From positions 3,720,001 to 3,784,000 of the forward strand of contig OX352773.1 of assembly GCA_947095535.1 (NCBI GenBank): a stretch of DNA of 64,000 nucleotides, read 5' to 3'. Within the stretch, counting starts at the first letter, position 1. Every line of letters begins with the position of its first letter. The notes beneath the pieces were generated by a model, which was not told where the DNA came from, made no database searches, and was given only the letters and a program-made list of their open reading frames with translations. The DNA comes from Poecilobothrus nobilitatus (lineage: Eukaryota; Arthropoda; Insecta; Diptera; Dolichopodidae). Below, piece by piece: positions 1 through 10,720 of this stretch. A program made the translations under genes and the position numbers.

Positions 1-2342
1 GAGTTTATAGCAAATAATATTATATTTATAGGTATATAAACATACATACATACAAATACATTTATAGGAATAAAAAAAAAATGTCTGAATACTAATAAAA
101 CAAAAAAAAAAAAAAAAAAGTAAAAAATAAAAAAATATGTGAATAATTTTTTACGAATTATTCTGATTTTAATCTACACATTTATTATAATTTTTCTATC
201 ATATATATGTATGTATGTACATTTGTTTGTATGTATGTTTAAAGATAATGTGGTGTTTATAGGGTGAATTTATTTATTTATTTTTTTTTTTTTCGATTTT
301 TAAAATCATTTTTTATTATAATAATAAATAATTATATATGTAATAATTTATAATTTTCTTTTATGAAGTTTTAATTTTATGGTAATAAATTTGTTTTTGT
401 TCGTTTTTGTAAAAATATGCAATTTAATGTAACCTGGTTTCAATTTTTCTTTTTTTTTTTTTTTTTTGATTTTATTGTATTGGTGGAGTGGAGTTAAAGA
501 TTAGCAACATTTAGTTTGTTAACAGTTCCATCAGCTTAGAATATTTTTAAAATCCTGTATTTAATGAAATTTTTAAATAAAGATTTTAATATATATATAC
601 GAAATGCCGCAGCCATTTTTAATTAAAGTAAACGTATACTTTCCAATTGAATTCGCAAGGTCCTTAAGATATAATAAAGAACATTTGTGTATGTAGATAG
701 TTTAGAATTTAAAAAAAATCTATTTTATACAAAGTATAACTACATGTATATGAACAGATCAAAACCACATTTTAGCTTTTTTCGGTTTCAAAATAATAAT
801 ATTTAAAAAAACTATGTGTCAAAAGCAAATGAACAGTCACTGATATAACGTATACATACTACAATTATAGTAAATACTTTTTTATATATTCGTTAATTTT
901 ATTTCTGTATAAATATTAAAATTTGTAAAAAAAAACAAAATAATTCCAAACAACTTAAGATAAGATTCATTAACTTTCATTCCCAAAAAAAAAGAAAATT
1001 AAATAAATGATGATTAAATCTGTGTATAAAAATAAATAATTTAATTAGTTTTTGAACTTTAAAAGACCTGCCGATCATCCGTAATTGAAAAACAAAAAAA
1101 AAAAAAATTATCATGAAATTTGTTTTTCAAAATTACAAAGAAAAACAAAAATTTATATCTATGTTGTAAAAATACTTCTAAAATTAAAAGAAATTAAAAA
1201 AAAATCATAGATCATCAAGGAAGGATCATCATAAAAAATATATCGAAACATTAAGTTTTTTTACTATACGTATTAATTTTTTTTTTTTTTCATTGTTATT
1301 AGTTATATTCAACTTTAAATTTACTTTTAAAATCAAGATTACAACAAATTACAACAAAAAATTTTAAATAAAATAATACCGTCAAAAATATTGCCAATAA
1401 ATTTTAACTTATAGATACTTAGATTCAAATTTTTAACTTATAGATACTTAGATTCGAAAATCTATATAGATGCTCATTATAAAGGTAGATATGTAGTAAA
1501 ATAATATGAAAATCTAAAAGCAGTTAAAACTAAATAGAAAAATATATTCTGCGCGTATTTAATATTTTTTAAAGTAAAAGAACACAATAAGATTTCGTAA
1601 AGAATTGAGATTATTGACAATTTATTCTTTTATTTTCATCTCCAGAACATTTTAAATTAACTTTAAATAAAAAAAAATTACAAAATCATTTGAATGCTTT
1701 TTTTAAATTTGGTTAAAAAATACAGACGGACCTTTAAAATATACGTACATAAGAATACAAATTTTGTTTTTCTCCAACAAAATGATTTAAAATCTAATCA
1801 AATCTTTCTTTTCTTTTTATTTTAAAATACAATCTTGCAAAATTAGTTCAATTTCTTACAGCAATTCGTTAATTGTAATTCTCATAGTAAAAAAATATAA
1901 AATGTAATAAAACGATTAAATGTATCCAGTCAATTATAAGATATATAAATGTCAGAAATAAAAATACCTAAAAGCCTAATAATAAAATTATATCTATTGA
2001 TATACCAATGGCTAAAAAGAGCTTTAAAAGGATAGTACTTAATATATGAAAGAGTTAATTTTAAAACAGAACATTTATTCCACTCCTGCTTCTGAAATTT
2101 GCTTTAGCTTGGATGTAGTTGGTGCATATGTATATATTGTACTGTATACGTACATAATATACTGAATTTTTGGTATTATATTTCAAATGAATTGTACGTC
2201 TCAGCGCAACAGCGTCAGACGAAATATTACCCAAAAGTAAAAAATGAAATAAGTTACAAAATATTTCTGCTTTTTTTTTTAATTTATTCAAAAATGAAAT
2301 AACACCCAAATATTTACTAAAATAAGATCCAAATAAGAATGA
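1..2342. other. AT-rich noncoding DNA, no gene seen
   Basis: Dominated by A and T runs and short ATGT/ACAT simple sequence (about 205-238). The only internal structure I found is a 29-bp direct tandem pair at 1401-1455. No coding region, RNA gene or transposon end was recognised. Confidence 0.7.
1401..1455. repeat. 29-bp tandem pair
   Basis: The motif TTTTAACTTATAGATACTTA followed by GATTC occurs twice in direct succession with a 29-base period. This is a simple local duplication with no evidence of function. Confidence 0.8.
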
Positions 2343-2740
2343 AACAAGGTAGAATGTAAACCAACGGTTTTTAAAAGCGCACATTTCCAAAACTCAATAC
2401 AAACTGTTTAGAAGTGTGACTTACACAAAAATTTGAAAATTTCATGTAATAAGAAAAAATGTGAAAATAGGACATTTTTGAAATTTTGAGGGGCCGTAAG
2501 TCTGGAATCCTATATAACTAAGAAAAGCCGTTAACACACGTAAAAATATATTATTGAACCTTTAATTTTCATGTCTTGCCGAAGAAAAATTTGTACAGGT
2601 GCCTAAGTTACAGGTGTCTAAAAATAGCAAATTTTCAATTTTTGAGGCGTAATAACTCTTAAAGAGGGGGTGTTACCAAAAAATTTTCTGAGGAAACTTA
2701 TACTAATTCTAAAAGTTCTTTCTTGTCTCAAAATTTCAGG

Positions 2741-3420
2741 TTCCTATCTAAAGGGGTGCCGGAGTTATGAAAAAAGAAATTTCATGCAAAATGTGGTTTT
2801 CACATAACGGTAAATTTAAATAGTAAATTACAAAATATTACATAATTTTGATACTGTTTTATTTAGATAATAAAAATTTCGATCTTCTGGCGGTTTTAGA
2901 TTGCAAAATTATTACGCAGAGCCCGAGATATATACATCTGAAAATGGGCCTTTTTCGCAATTTTGAAGAGCTGCAACTTTGGAACCCTTTACAACTAAAA
3001 TAAACCTTTAACACACGTAAAAATATATTATTGTAGCTTTAATTTTTATATCTTGCAGAAGCAAAATATGTACAGGTTCCTAAGTTACAGGTGTTTAAAA
3101 ATAGCAAATTTTCAATTTTTAAGCCCTAATAGCTCATAAACAGGGGGTGGTCCGAAAAAATTTTCTGAGCAAACTTATACTAATTCTAAAAGTTCTTTCT
3201 TGTCTCAAAATTTCAGGCTGCTATCTAGAAGCGTGCCGGAGTTATGAAGGTAGAAAAATCATGCAAAATTTGGTTTTCACATAACGGTAAATTTAAATAC
3301 TAAATTAAAAAAAATTGTATAATTTTGATATTAATTTACAAAGATAAAAGAAATACCTGTCGAATGACGTTTTCAGATTGAAAAAATCTTAAGCAGAACA
3401 TAAGATATATGCATTTAAAA
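2741..3420. repeat. 680-bp perfect tandem duplication, unit 1
   Basis: Read base by base against 3436-4115, I found no difference over 680 bases; the period is 695. Between the units lies a 15-base linker (3421-3435) containing a partial TTCCTATCT repeat. The duplicated stretch begins and ends inside the HINE modules. The lack of divergence indicates a very recent event or an assembly artefact. Confidence 0.85.
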
Positions 3421-3435
3421 GTTCCTATCTGTCAG

Positions 3436-4115
3436 TTCCTATCTAAAGGGGTGCCGGAGTTATGAAAAAAGAAATTTCATGCAAAATGTGGTTTTCACAT
3501 AACGGTAAATTTAAATAGTAAATTACAAAATATTACATAATTTTGATACTGTTTTATTTAGATAATAAAAATTTCGATCTTCTGGCGGTTTTAGATTGCA
3601 AAATTATTACGCAGAGCCCGAGATATATACATCTGAAAATGGGCCTTTTTCGCAATTTTGAAGAGCTGCAACTTTGGAACCCTTTACAACTAAAATAAAC
3701 CTTTAACACACGTAAAAATATATTATTGTAGCTTTAATTTTTATATCTTGCAGAAGCAAAATATGTACAGGTTCCTAAGTTACAGGTGTTTAAAAATAGC
3801 AAATTTTCAATTTTTAAGCCCTAATAGCTCATAAACAGGGGGTGGTCCGAAAAAATTTTCTGAGCAAACTTATACTAATTCTAAAAGTTCTTTCTTGTCT
3901 CAAAATTTCAGGCTGCTATCTAGAAGCGTGCCGGAGTTATGAAGGTAGAAAAATCATGCAAAATTTGGTTTTCACATAACGGTAAATTTAAATACTAAAT
4001 TAAAAAAAATTGTATAATTTTGATATTAATTTACAAAGATAAAAGAAATACCTGTCGAATGACGTTTTCAGATTGAAAAAATCTTAAGCAGAACATAAGA
4101 TATATGCATTTAAAA
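3436..4115. repeat. 680-bp perfect tandem duplication, unit 2
   Basis: Second unit, identical by eye to 2741-3420. After its end the sequence continues into the GTCC-bearing end of the element. Confidence 0.85.
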
Positions 4116-4264
4116 ATAGGGCTTTTTCAAAATTTAAGGGGCTGTAGCTCCGTAATGGGGGGGGCTACATGAAAAAGTTGTTCCACAAAATTATTTTTTT
4201 TATGAGACCTACCTATGATTAAATTTTTTTTTCTCTATCTTTAACGGTGTAGAAGTTTTGTAAA

Positions 4265-4298
4265 CAGACGGACGGACGGACGGACGGACGGACGGACA
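4265..4298. repeat. GACG/GTCC tetranucleotide microsatellite
   Basis: About eight GACG units. The complementary GTCC array sits at the same place in copy 2 (9469-9499, with one CATC variant), and a GTCCGTCCGTCT remnant is at about 57375. In DINE-1/HINE elements a GTCY array lies near the 5' end, which helps to orient the element. Confidence 0.85.
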
Positions 4299-4490
4299 GA
4301 GTGAAACTAATAAGCACATTTTTTCAAAATTTTTTTGGAAATGTGCTAAAAAGGAGCAAACAAACTCCAAAACTAAATGAAATATCGTCCAAAATAATAA
4401 AAAAATTGAAGTGCTACTAGATCTTGGTTTATAAAATTTTGCATTACGAAATCTTTGAAAAGAAAAGGTGGTGCGAGGAGCGGCATGGAA

Positions 4491-4790
4491 GATGGACATG
4501 GCGCGAATGATAGGGCTCGGCAGATATTAGGAGGGGTTTTATTGATTGGAGAATTGGTTACAAAATGAGGATTATACACTTTTTCCAGAGTGGACATTGC
4601 GCTAGAGATAGGGTTCGGCAGATATTAGGAGGGATTTTATTGGTTGGAGAATTGGTTACAAAATGAGGATTATACACTTTTTCCAGAGTGGACATTGCGC
4701 TAGAGATAGGGTTCGGCAGATATTAGGAGGGATTTTATTGGTTGGAGAATTGATTACAAAATAAGGATTATACACTTTTTGCAGAGTGTG
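4491..4790. repeat. 98-bp minisatellite, three units
   Basis: Three tandem units with an exact 98-base period: GGGCTCGGCAG at 4513, then GGGTTCGGCAG at 4611 and 4709. Each contains ATTAGGAGGGATTTTATTGG and GAATTGGTTACAAAATGAGG. These two blocks match the core of the repeat found at 33.6, 36.1, 37.7-38.1, 42.7-42.9, 43.6 and 60.9-61.2 kb. In this array the blocks are separated by about eight additional bases. The array begins 135 bases beyond the HINE copy 1 end and is more GC-rich than its surroundings. Confidence 0.85.
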
Positions 4791-6707
4791 TACGTAAGCC
4801 TTTTTATGTAAATAACTATTATTAAAATTCTTTCTTTATAATCTCGCAAGTAAATATTCTGGAAAAAGTACATAATTTTGTAATCCATCCTAATTATTTT
4901 TTCCAATTTGTTTGTATTTGAATTTGTATACAAATTTTGGAGACTAATTTTGTTAATTGTTTTGGAGACTAATTTTCATAAGTTAGCAACAAGATTCGGT
5001 ATCAACAACAATGTATACAGTAATAAAATTATTTAATATCTCTCCGATCAATAAATTAAAATTAAAAAGAAGAATTACGTAAAATTTATCAATAAATACA
5101 GCAGAAAGCCATGAAATCTGTTTATACATAGGTCATATAGTCATTGAAAAATCTTTGCCCGTTATAAGAACGATAATTTGAAACACAAAAATCTAGAAAT
5201 TTTAGAAAAATTAAATATGAACCAAAAACATATTTTCGAAAAATGAAATAGAAAATAAATCTTCCATTAAAATTGTTTACTGATATTCTAAAAGATAAAA
5301 CACCATCATTATAAATGTTAATATCAATTTTTACAAATTTACAAAATTAAGCAACAAAGTCAAAAACTATCGTCTTCATTAACAACATAAAATTTTATTC
5401 AGATACATCATTATAAATTGGTTTTGTACCTATTTTATGTTAAGCTTTATATATATTTAGAATTTCTTAGTTCTTCAAGGTGGTTCTTTCTCTTCTTACT
5501 CCTTCTTTCTTTTTGTTTTGTATTGAAATGATCATTAAAAATGATACAAAACAAAAAAAAAACAAAAAAAAAACAAACTAAAAAATTAACAATAAACAAA
5601 ACAACTTTCAAGTTAATTTTTGAAAATGAGTAAAAGAGAAAACATTATATAATTGCAATTTAAAATGGAAATTACGAATTATATTGGTGGTGTAGGTAAT
5701 CAAATCATAAAGTAGGTATAATAAGTAATTCGAAAATAATTCTGAAATTATAAAATTCAAAATAATAACAAACAAAAAACAGAGAAAAAAAAAAACATTT
5801 GTATTTTATTTTTTTTATTAGCAACACTGCAAAGGATTACAAACAAATAAATCTATGGATGTATGTATATATAGATTACATACTTTTATTTTTTTCTTTT
5901 ATATTATTCTAGATTTAAGGAAAAATCGTGATGTTTTCTAGTCTTTTATATACATATACATATATATATACAGTTTAATATATATTAAACTATAAATAAA
6001 ACTATAATTTAATTTTTACTCAGAATAATTCAAGATTAATGACTTTCTATACATTGTATTTATAAATGTACATACATATATTATGTACGTACATACTTAT
6101 GTATACAATATACATAAAAGTATTACATTATAAAATTTAATTTATAAATACCTGATTTAGCTTGTAATTTAATTTTTATTGTATATGAATACATCTATAC
6201 ATGATAATATCTATAAATCTTAATAATATTAAAAATAAAAAAATAAAAATAACAAAATATAAAAATTATACGCAAAGCATCATTGACTAGATTCAATTAT
6301 AAACAAAGTTGCTGAACTTAATCATTTTTATACAAAATGATAATGTTGCTCTTTTCTTTGTTTTTTTTTTTTTTTTTTGTTTAGTTTTCTCTCTTTGTAA
6401 CTTAACTTCTTTTATATTTGTATACATAATAGTTTATATACATGTTAATTTTACATTTATTGCTATTTTATAATGTTTATGACTAAAAGAATTTGTTGCT
6501 AATGCATTAAAACTATTCAAAAAAAAAAAAAAAACAGTGCATTAAATAAATATATGATCAAAATTTTTGCATTATCTATGTAAAATTTGTTGTTGTAATT
6601 TGTTGTTGTTGTAAATGGACTAATGGGGTGAAATTGGCTAAATTTACTCTATAAAAGATGTTTCAGAAAAATAAAACTTAAAACTTTTAAAACTTCCAAT
6701 ATACAAA
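4791..6707. other. AT-rich noncoding DNA, no gene seen
   Basis: A runs (5550-5575, 5785-5795), a T run (6361-6378) and ATAT/ACAT simple sequence (5940-5990, 6065-6110). I see no exon, RNA gene or transposon end. Confidence 0.7.
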
Positions 6708-6935
6708 CATGAACATGAAATATATCACAAATTTAAAAATAGTAGTTTTTTTTTAATTTAAGAGGCTGAAACTTCGAAATAGGTGTGGGACTACATAAAA
6801 AAAAAACATTGTTCTATAACATTAATTTTTTTAAGAGACCTTTCCGTCGGAATGAAGTTTTGTAAAGAGGTGAACGAACGAATGGAAAGATTAAAACTAA
6901 TAAACAAATGCAAAATGTACTTAAAAGTACTTGTA
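6708..6935 (-). mobile_element. Old HINE fragment (5' end region)
   Basis: Follows copy 1 from about 4085 to 4350: the GAACATGAAATATAT stretch, then AGAGGCTGAAACTTCGAAAT, GTGGGACTACAT, GAGACC, GAAGTTTTGTAAAGAGG and GATTAAAACTAATAAAC all align. The GTCC array is reduced to degenerate GAACGAACG. Only the terminal module remains, much more diverged than the other copies. Confidence 0.6.
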
Positions 6936-9410
6936 CAAATATAATGCACCGATATTATTTATAAACACTGTAATTTAGTTCCAGAAAAATTTAATAACCA
7001 ACCGAACTGTATCAAAATGATGAGTAGTTAAAATTAAAGTTGAAACTTAATTATTTTTTTTTTCTTCCATTTTTATTGTTTTTTTTTTTTAATTTTTATC
7101 TAGGCTAGAAAATTATACAGTCATAGCAAAATATCTTTGAAGTAATATTTTTTTTATCTCGCTAAGATCATTTACTAGTTTTATTGTATATGTGTTTTAA
7201 TTTTTTTTTTATAAGTTTTATTAATAGTTTAATTTAACTTTCATTCATTATATTATTTAAAAAAAAAAAAAAATTTGTTATTTTTTTTTAAGCGTAAGTA
7301 TTAAAATAAATATTTATTATGTTTCTTGTGTTAGTTTTTTTTATTTTTATTTTTGTCTGTATAATAAGTACTTATCTTTGTATGTGTAAGTGAATGCATT
7401 TAGATAATTTTAATGGTAATATATTAATGTATCTTAAGATACATATATACATACTTTATTATATTGTATTTAGATAATTTAGATTTATAATTTTAATAGC
7501 ATCTTTAATGAATAAAATTAATGAATAAATTAATGATCCTGAATATGCTTAAAGATATTATACAAGTAAACCTGTTTCATAGTTATTTTTTTTTTTTATT
7601 TTTATAACTTGGTTCTTTTTTGGTGTTTTTTTTTTTTTTTTTTATAAAATTAATGTGTGTAAAAAAAACAAAGATTTATATATACATATGTATACACACT
7701 TTATTTTTCTAAAATAACTTTTCTTTTGTAGGTACTTAATTTTATTTAGTAGTACAATTAAGAAAACATTGTATGCAGCATTTATAATTCGAGAAAAATT
7801 TAGCTCAGATTCAATCTTCGATTCAGTATAGAATGTATATTATAAAAATATAAATAATTTAAGTCAGGTTTGACTTTATATTATGGCTTAAAATTAAAAA
7901 AAATAAATAAATAACAATATAATATGGAATGAGAATGTGATTACAAGCAAGAAAATATCTAATTTAAAAGCTGAAACACTTTTAAACGACTGTCTTTTGT
8001 CTATAAGAACTCATCATGTACTGTTTGCCAAACATATTTGTTTTTAATTGTTAATTGTTCATCTGTTAAGCTGATAAGTCTATTTACAGTTAAACATTCT
8101 ATACTATACCATACATATTTGAACAAGAGGGAAGGCAAAGCTGAGAAAATAGGGAATGGTTAAAGGTAATGGTAATATCTAAGGAATACACTTTCATTAA
8201 TAGAATAGATGAAATCAATTAATTCTCATTCAAGTAATACATAAGACATTACAAAATAAATAAAAATACTACGATTTATCATATAATCTCTTAATCGATA
8301 CAATTCTATTTTTTTTATACTTATTTTGAGTTATAAAATATAATGGAAAATCATTGTTTATTTGTATTTTTGGCTATTTGAATGTTTTTTTTTTTAACTT
8401 TATAAATTATTTGATTATCTGTGAGTTATAAAATATAAGTTAAATTTTTTAGTTTAAATTTGGATATTTTATATAACGATACGCTTTTTTAAAAAAAAAA
8501 TATTATCTTTTCCTTTTCCCAGTCTTTCTAAATAGCCCTAAATGATAGTAATTAGTCCTCTTAATTTTTAAGTTATGACGATAAGTTTGTGTGAGCTTCT
8601 TTATAGAATATATATATACCTATTATAGGTAATATGTGTCTGTTAGATTCGGCATTAGAAAGATTTTATACTATAAAATGCCTTCTAATTATTGTTTTTT
8701 CATTCATATTTCAACAAAAAAGCATTTAAAAAGTATGCAGTTGCACTGTTTTTGTAATCATTTCTTATATTTTTATATATTTGTACATTTTTTTATATTA
8801 TTGGTATATAAAGTATTAGTTTTAAGTCATTGATTTAAGCATAAACGGCGAATGGCCAGCTATACCGTTACAGGTCGAAAATCAGATAACAAAACCCATT
8901 TGTTTTTCTATAATATTAGTAATCTAAAATAAATGTAAAATCGAGCTTATACAAAATTTGTATGGTAACTTCGTAAAGATTTTCCTGAAAGCTTTTCTTA
9001 AATTTGTTTTGTCTAAGTGATGTGGAAATGATAATTACTTTTTTTTTTTATTAAACATATTTTGAACATTTGTTCAAAGTTTTGGTGACCGGAAATAATA
9101 CCCCAGAATTTGGATTACTTTTCGATGCAGAAATAAAGCCGAATTCTAGAAATTTCCAAATCATTATTTCTGGATCAATATTTTCACCATCCATCAAAGT
9201 TTCTAAGTTTTAAAGCGAAAATGTAATATATTTCGAAAATGGAATATATTAAAATGTAACAGATGACAAACATCAGAAAGAACCTAAGTGTTTGTTTTCA
9301 AAAAATCAATTAATCTAAAAAGTTGAACAGCATATATTTAAAATTACAACATAAATTAAATAATTTATAAATTTAAATCAAAATTTTATTTGGACTATTT
9401 TGCATGGTTA
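6936..9410. other. AT-rich noncoding DNA; small complex patch near 9040-9260
   Basis: Mostly T-rich low-complexity sequence. Around 9061-9078 there is a 7-bp palindrome (TTTGAAC / GTTCAAA) followed by a less AT-rich stretch (GGTGACCGGAAATAATACCC). It may be an old transposon remnant but was not recognised. The 65-codon frame at 8636-8833 is rich in F, Y and H and looks spurious. Confidence 0.6.
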
Positions 9411-10720
9411 CTCCTTTTTAGCACATTTCCAAAAAAAATTTGAAAAAATGTGCTTATTAGTTTCACTCTGTCCGTCCGTCCGTCCATCCGTCCGTCTGTT
9501 TACAAAACTTCTACACCGTTAAAGATAGAGAAAAAAAATTTTAACCATAGGTAGGTCTCATAAAAAAAATAATTTTGTGGAACAACTTTTTCATGTAGCC
9601 CCCCCATTACGGAGCTACAGCCCCTCAAACTTTGAAAAAGCCCTATTTTTAAATGCATATATCTTATGTTCTGCTTAAGAATTTTTCAATCTGAAAACGC
9701 CATTTGACAGGTATTTATTTTATCTTTGTAAATTAATATCAAAATTATACAATTTTTTTAAATTTAGTATTTAAATTTACCGTTATGTGAAAACCAAATT
9801 TTGCATGATTTTTCTACTTTCATAACTCCAGCATGCTTTTAGATAGGGCCTTGAAATTTTGAGACAAGAAAGAACTTTTAGAATTAGTATCAGTTTGCTC
9901 AGAAAATTTTTTTGGACCACCCCCTGTTTATGAGCTATTAGGGCTTAAAAATTTAAAATTTGCTATTTTTAAACACCTGTAACTTAGGAACCTGTACTTT
10001 TTACTTCATTTTACTTCTGCAAGATATAAAAATTAAAGCTACAGTAATATATTTTTACGTGTGTTAAAGGTTTATTTTAGTTGTAAAGGGTTCCAAAGTT
10101 GCAGCTCTTCAAAATTGCGAAAAAGCCCTATTTTCAGATGTATATATCTCAGGCTCTGCGTAATAGTTTTGCAATCTAAGACCGCCAGAAGATCGAAAAT
10201 TTTATTATCTATATAAAACAATATCAAAATTATGTGATATTTTGTAATTTACTATTTAAATTTACCGTTATGTGAAAACCATATTTTGCATGATTTTTCT
10301 ACTTTCATAACTCCGGCACCCTTCTAGATAGAGGCTTGAAATTTTGAGACAAGAAAGAACTTTTAGAATTAGTATAATTTTTTGGTAACCCCCCTCTTTA
10401 AGAGTTATTACGCCTCAAAAATTGAAAATTTGCTATTTTTAGACACCTGTAACTTAGGCACCTGTACAAATTTTTCTTCGGCAAGACATGAAAATTAAAG
10501 GTTCAATAATATATTTTTACGCGTGATAACGGCTTTTCTTAGTTATATAGGATTCCGGACTTACGGCCCCTCAAAATTTTAAAAATGTCCTATTTTCACA
10601 TTTTTTCTTATTACATGAAATTTTCAAATTTTTGTGTAAGTCACACTTCAAAACAGTTTGTATTGAGTTTTGGAAATGTGCGCTTTTAAAAACCGTTGGT
10701 TTACATTCTACCTTGTTTTT
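9411..10720 (+). mobile_element. HINE/DINE-1-like element, copy 2 (full length, unduplicated)
   Basis: Runs from CTCCTTTTTAGCACATTTCC through the AGCACATTT/AAATGTGCT hairpin and the GTCC array (9469-9499). Modules with CCTGTAACTTAGGAACCTG and CATAACTCCGGCACCC motifs follow, ending in GGAAATGTGCGCTTTT, AAACCGTTGGTTT and ACATTCTACCTTG. At about 1.31 kb it equals copy 1 minus its 695-bp duplication, so it probably shows the normal length. The two termini share the inverted block AGC(G)CACATTTCC. There is no open frame of note; movement would need a Helentron Rep-helicase from elsewhere. Confidence 0.75.
9469..9499. repeat. GTCC tetranucleotide microsatellite in HINE copy 2
   Basis: GTCC repeats with one CATC variant and a terminal GTCTG, at the same position relative to the element end as the array at 4265-4298. 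Confidence 0.85.

Larger units (their letters stand above)
2343..4356 (-). mobile_element. HINE/DINE-1-like (Helentron-related) nonautonomous element, copy 1
   Basis: Homologous, in opposite orientation, to 9411-10720. In element orientation it starts at about 4356 with CTCCTTTTTAGCACATTTCC. A 9-bp hairpin (AGCACATTT / AAATGTGCT) and a GTCC tetranucleotide array (4265-4298 on the plus strand as GACG) follow. The interior is repeated modules of about 477 bp. The element ends at about 2343 with a second inverted subterminal copy (GGAAATGTGCGCTTTT) and a short AAACC-GTT-GGTTT hairpin. Subterminal inverted repeats, a GTCY microsatellite, a tandem-repeat core and a 3' stem-loop are what is described for DINE-1/HINE derivatives of Helentrons; the family assignment is inference from that structure. 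This copy is about 695 bp longer than copy 2 because of an exact internal duplication. It has no coding capacity. Confidence 0.75.

Noticed and set aside
2061..2390. 109-codon minus-strand frame
   Set aside because: Its start lies inside the HINE 3' terminus and the rest is AT-rich. There is no family resemblance.
4209..4597. 96- and 74-codon minus-strand frames
   Set aside because: The first is made by the GTCC microsatellite (repeated S-V-R-P), and both lie in the HINE end and the 98-bp repeat.
4491..4790. CRISPR array
   Set aside because: The repeat is contiguous with no spacers, the context is eukaryotic, and the units are full tandem copies.
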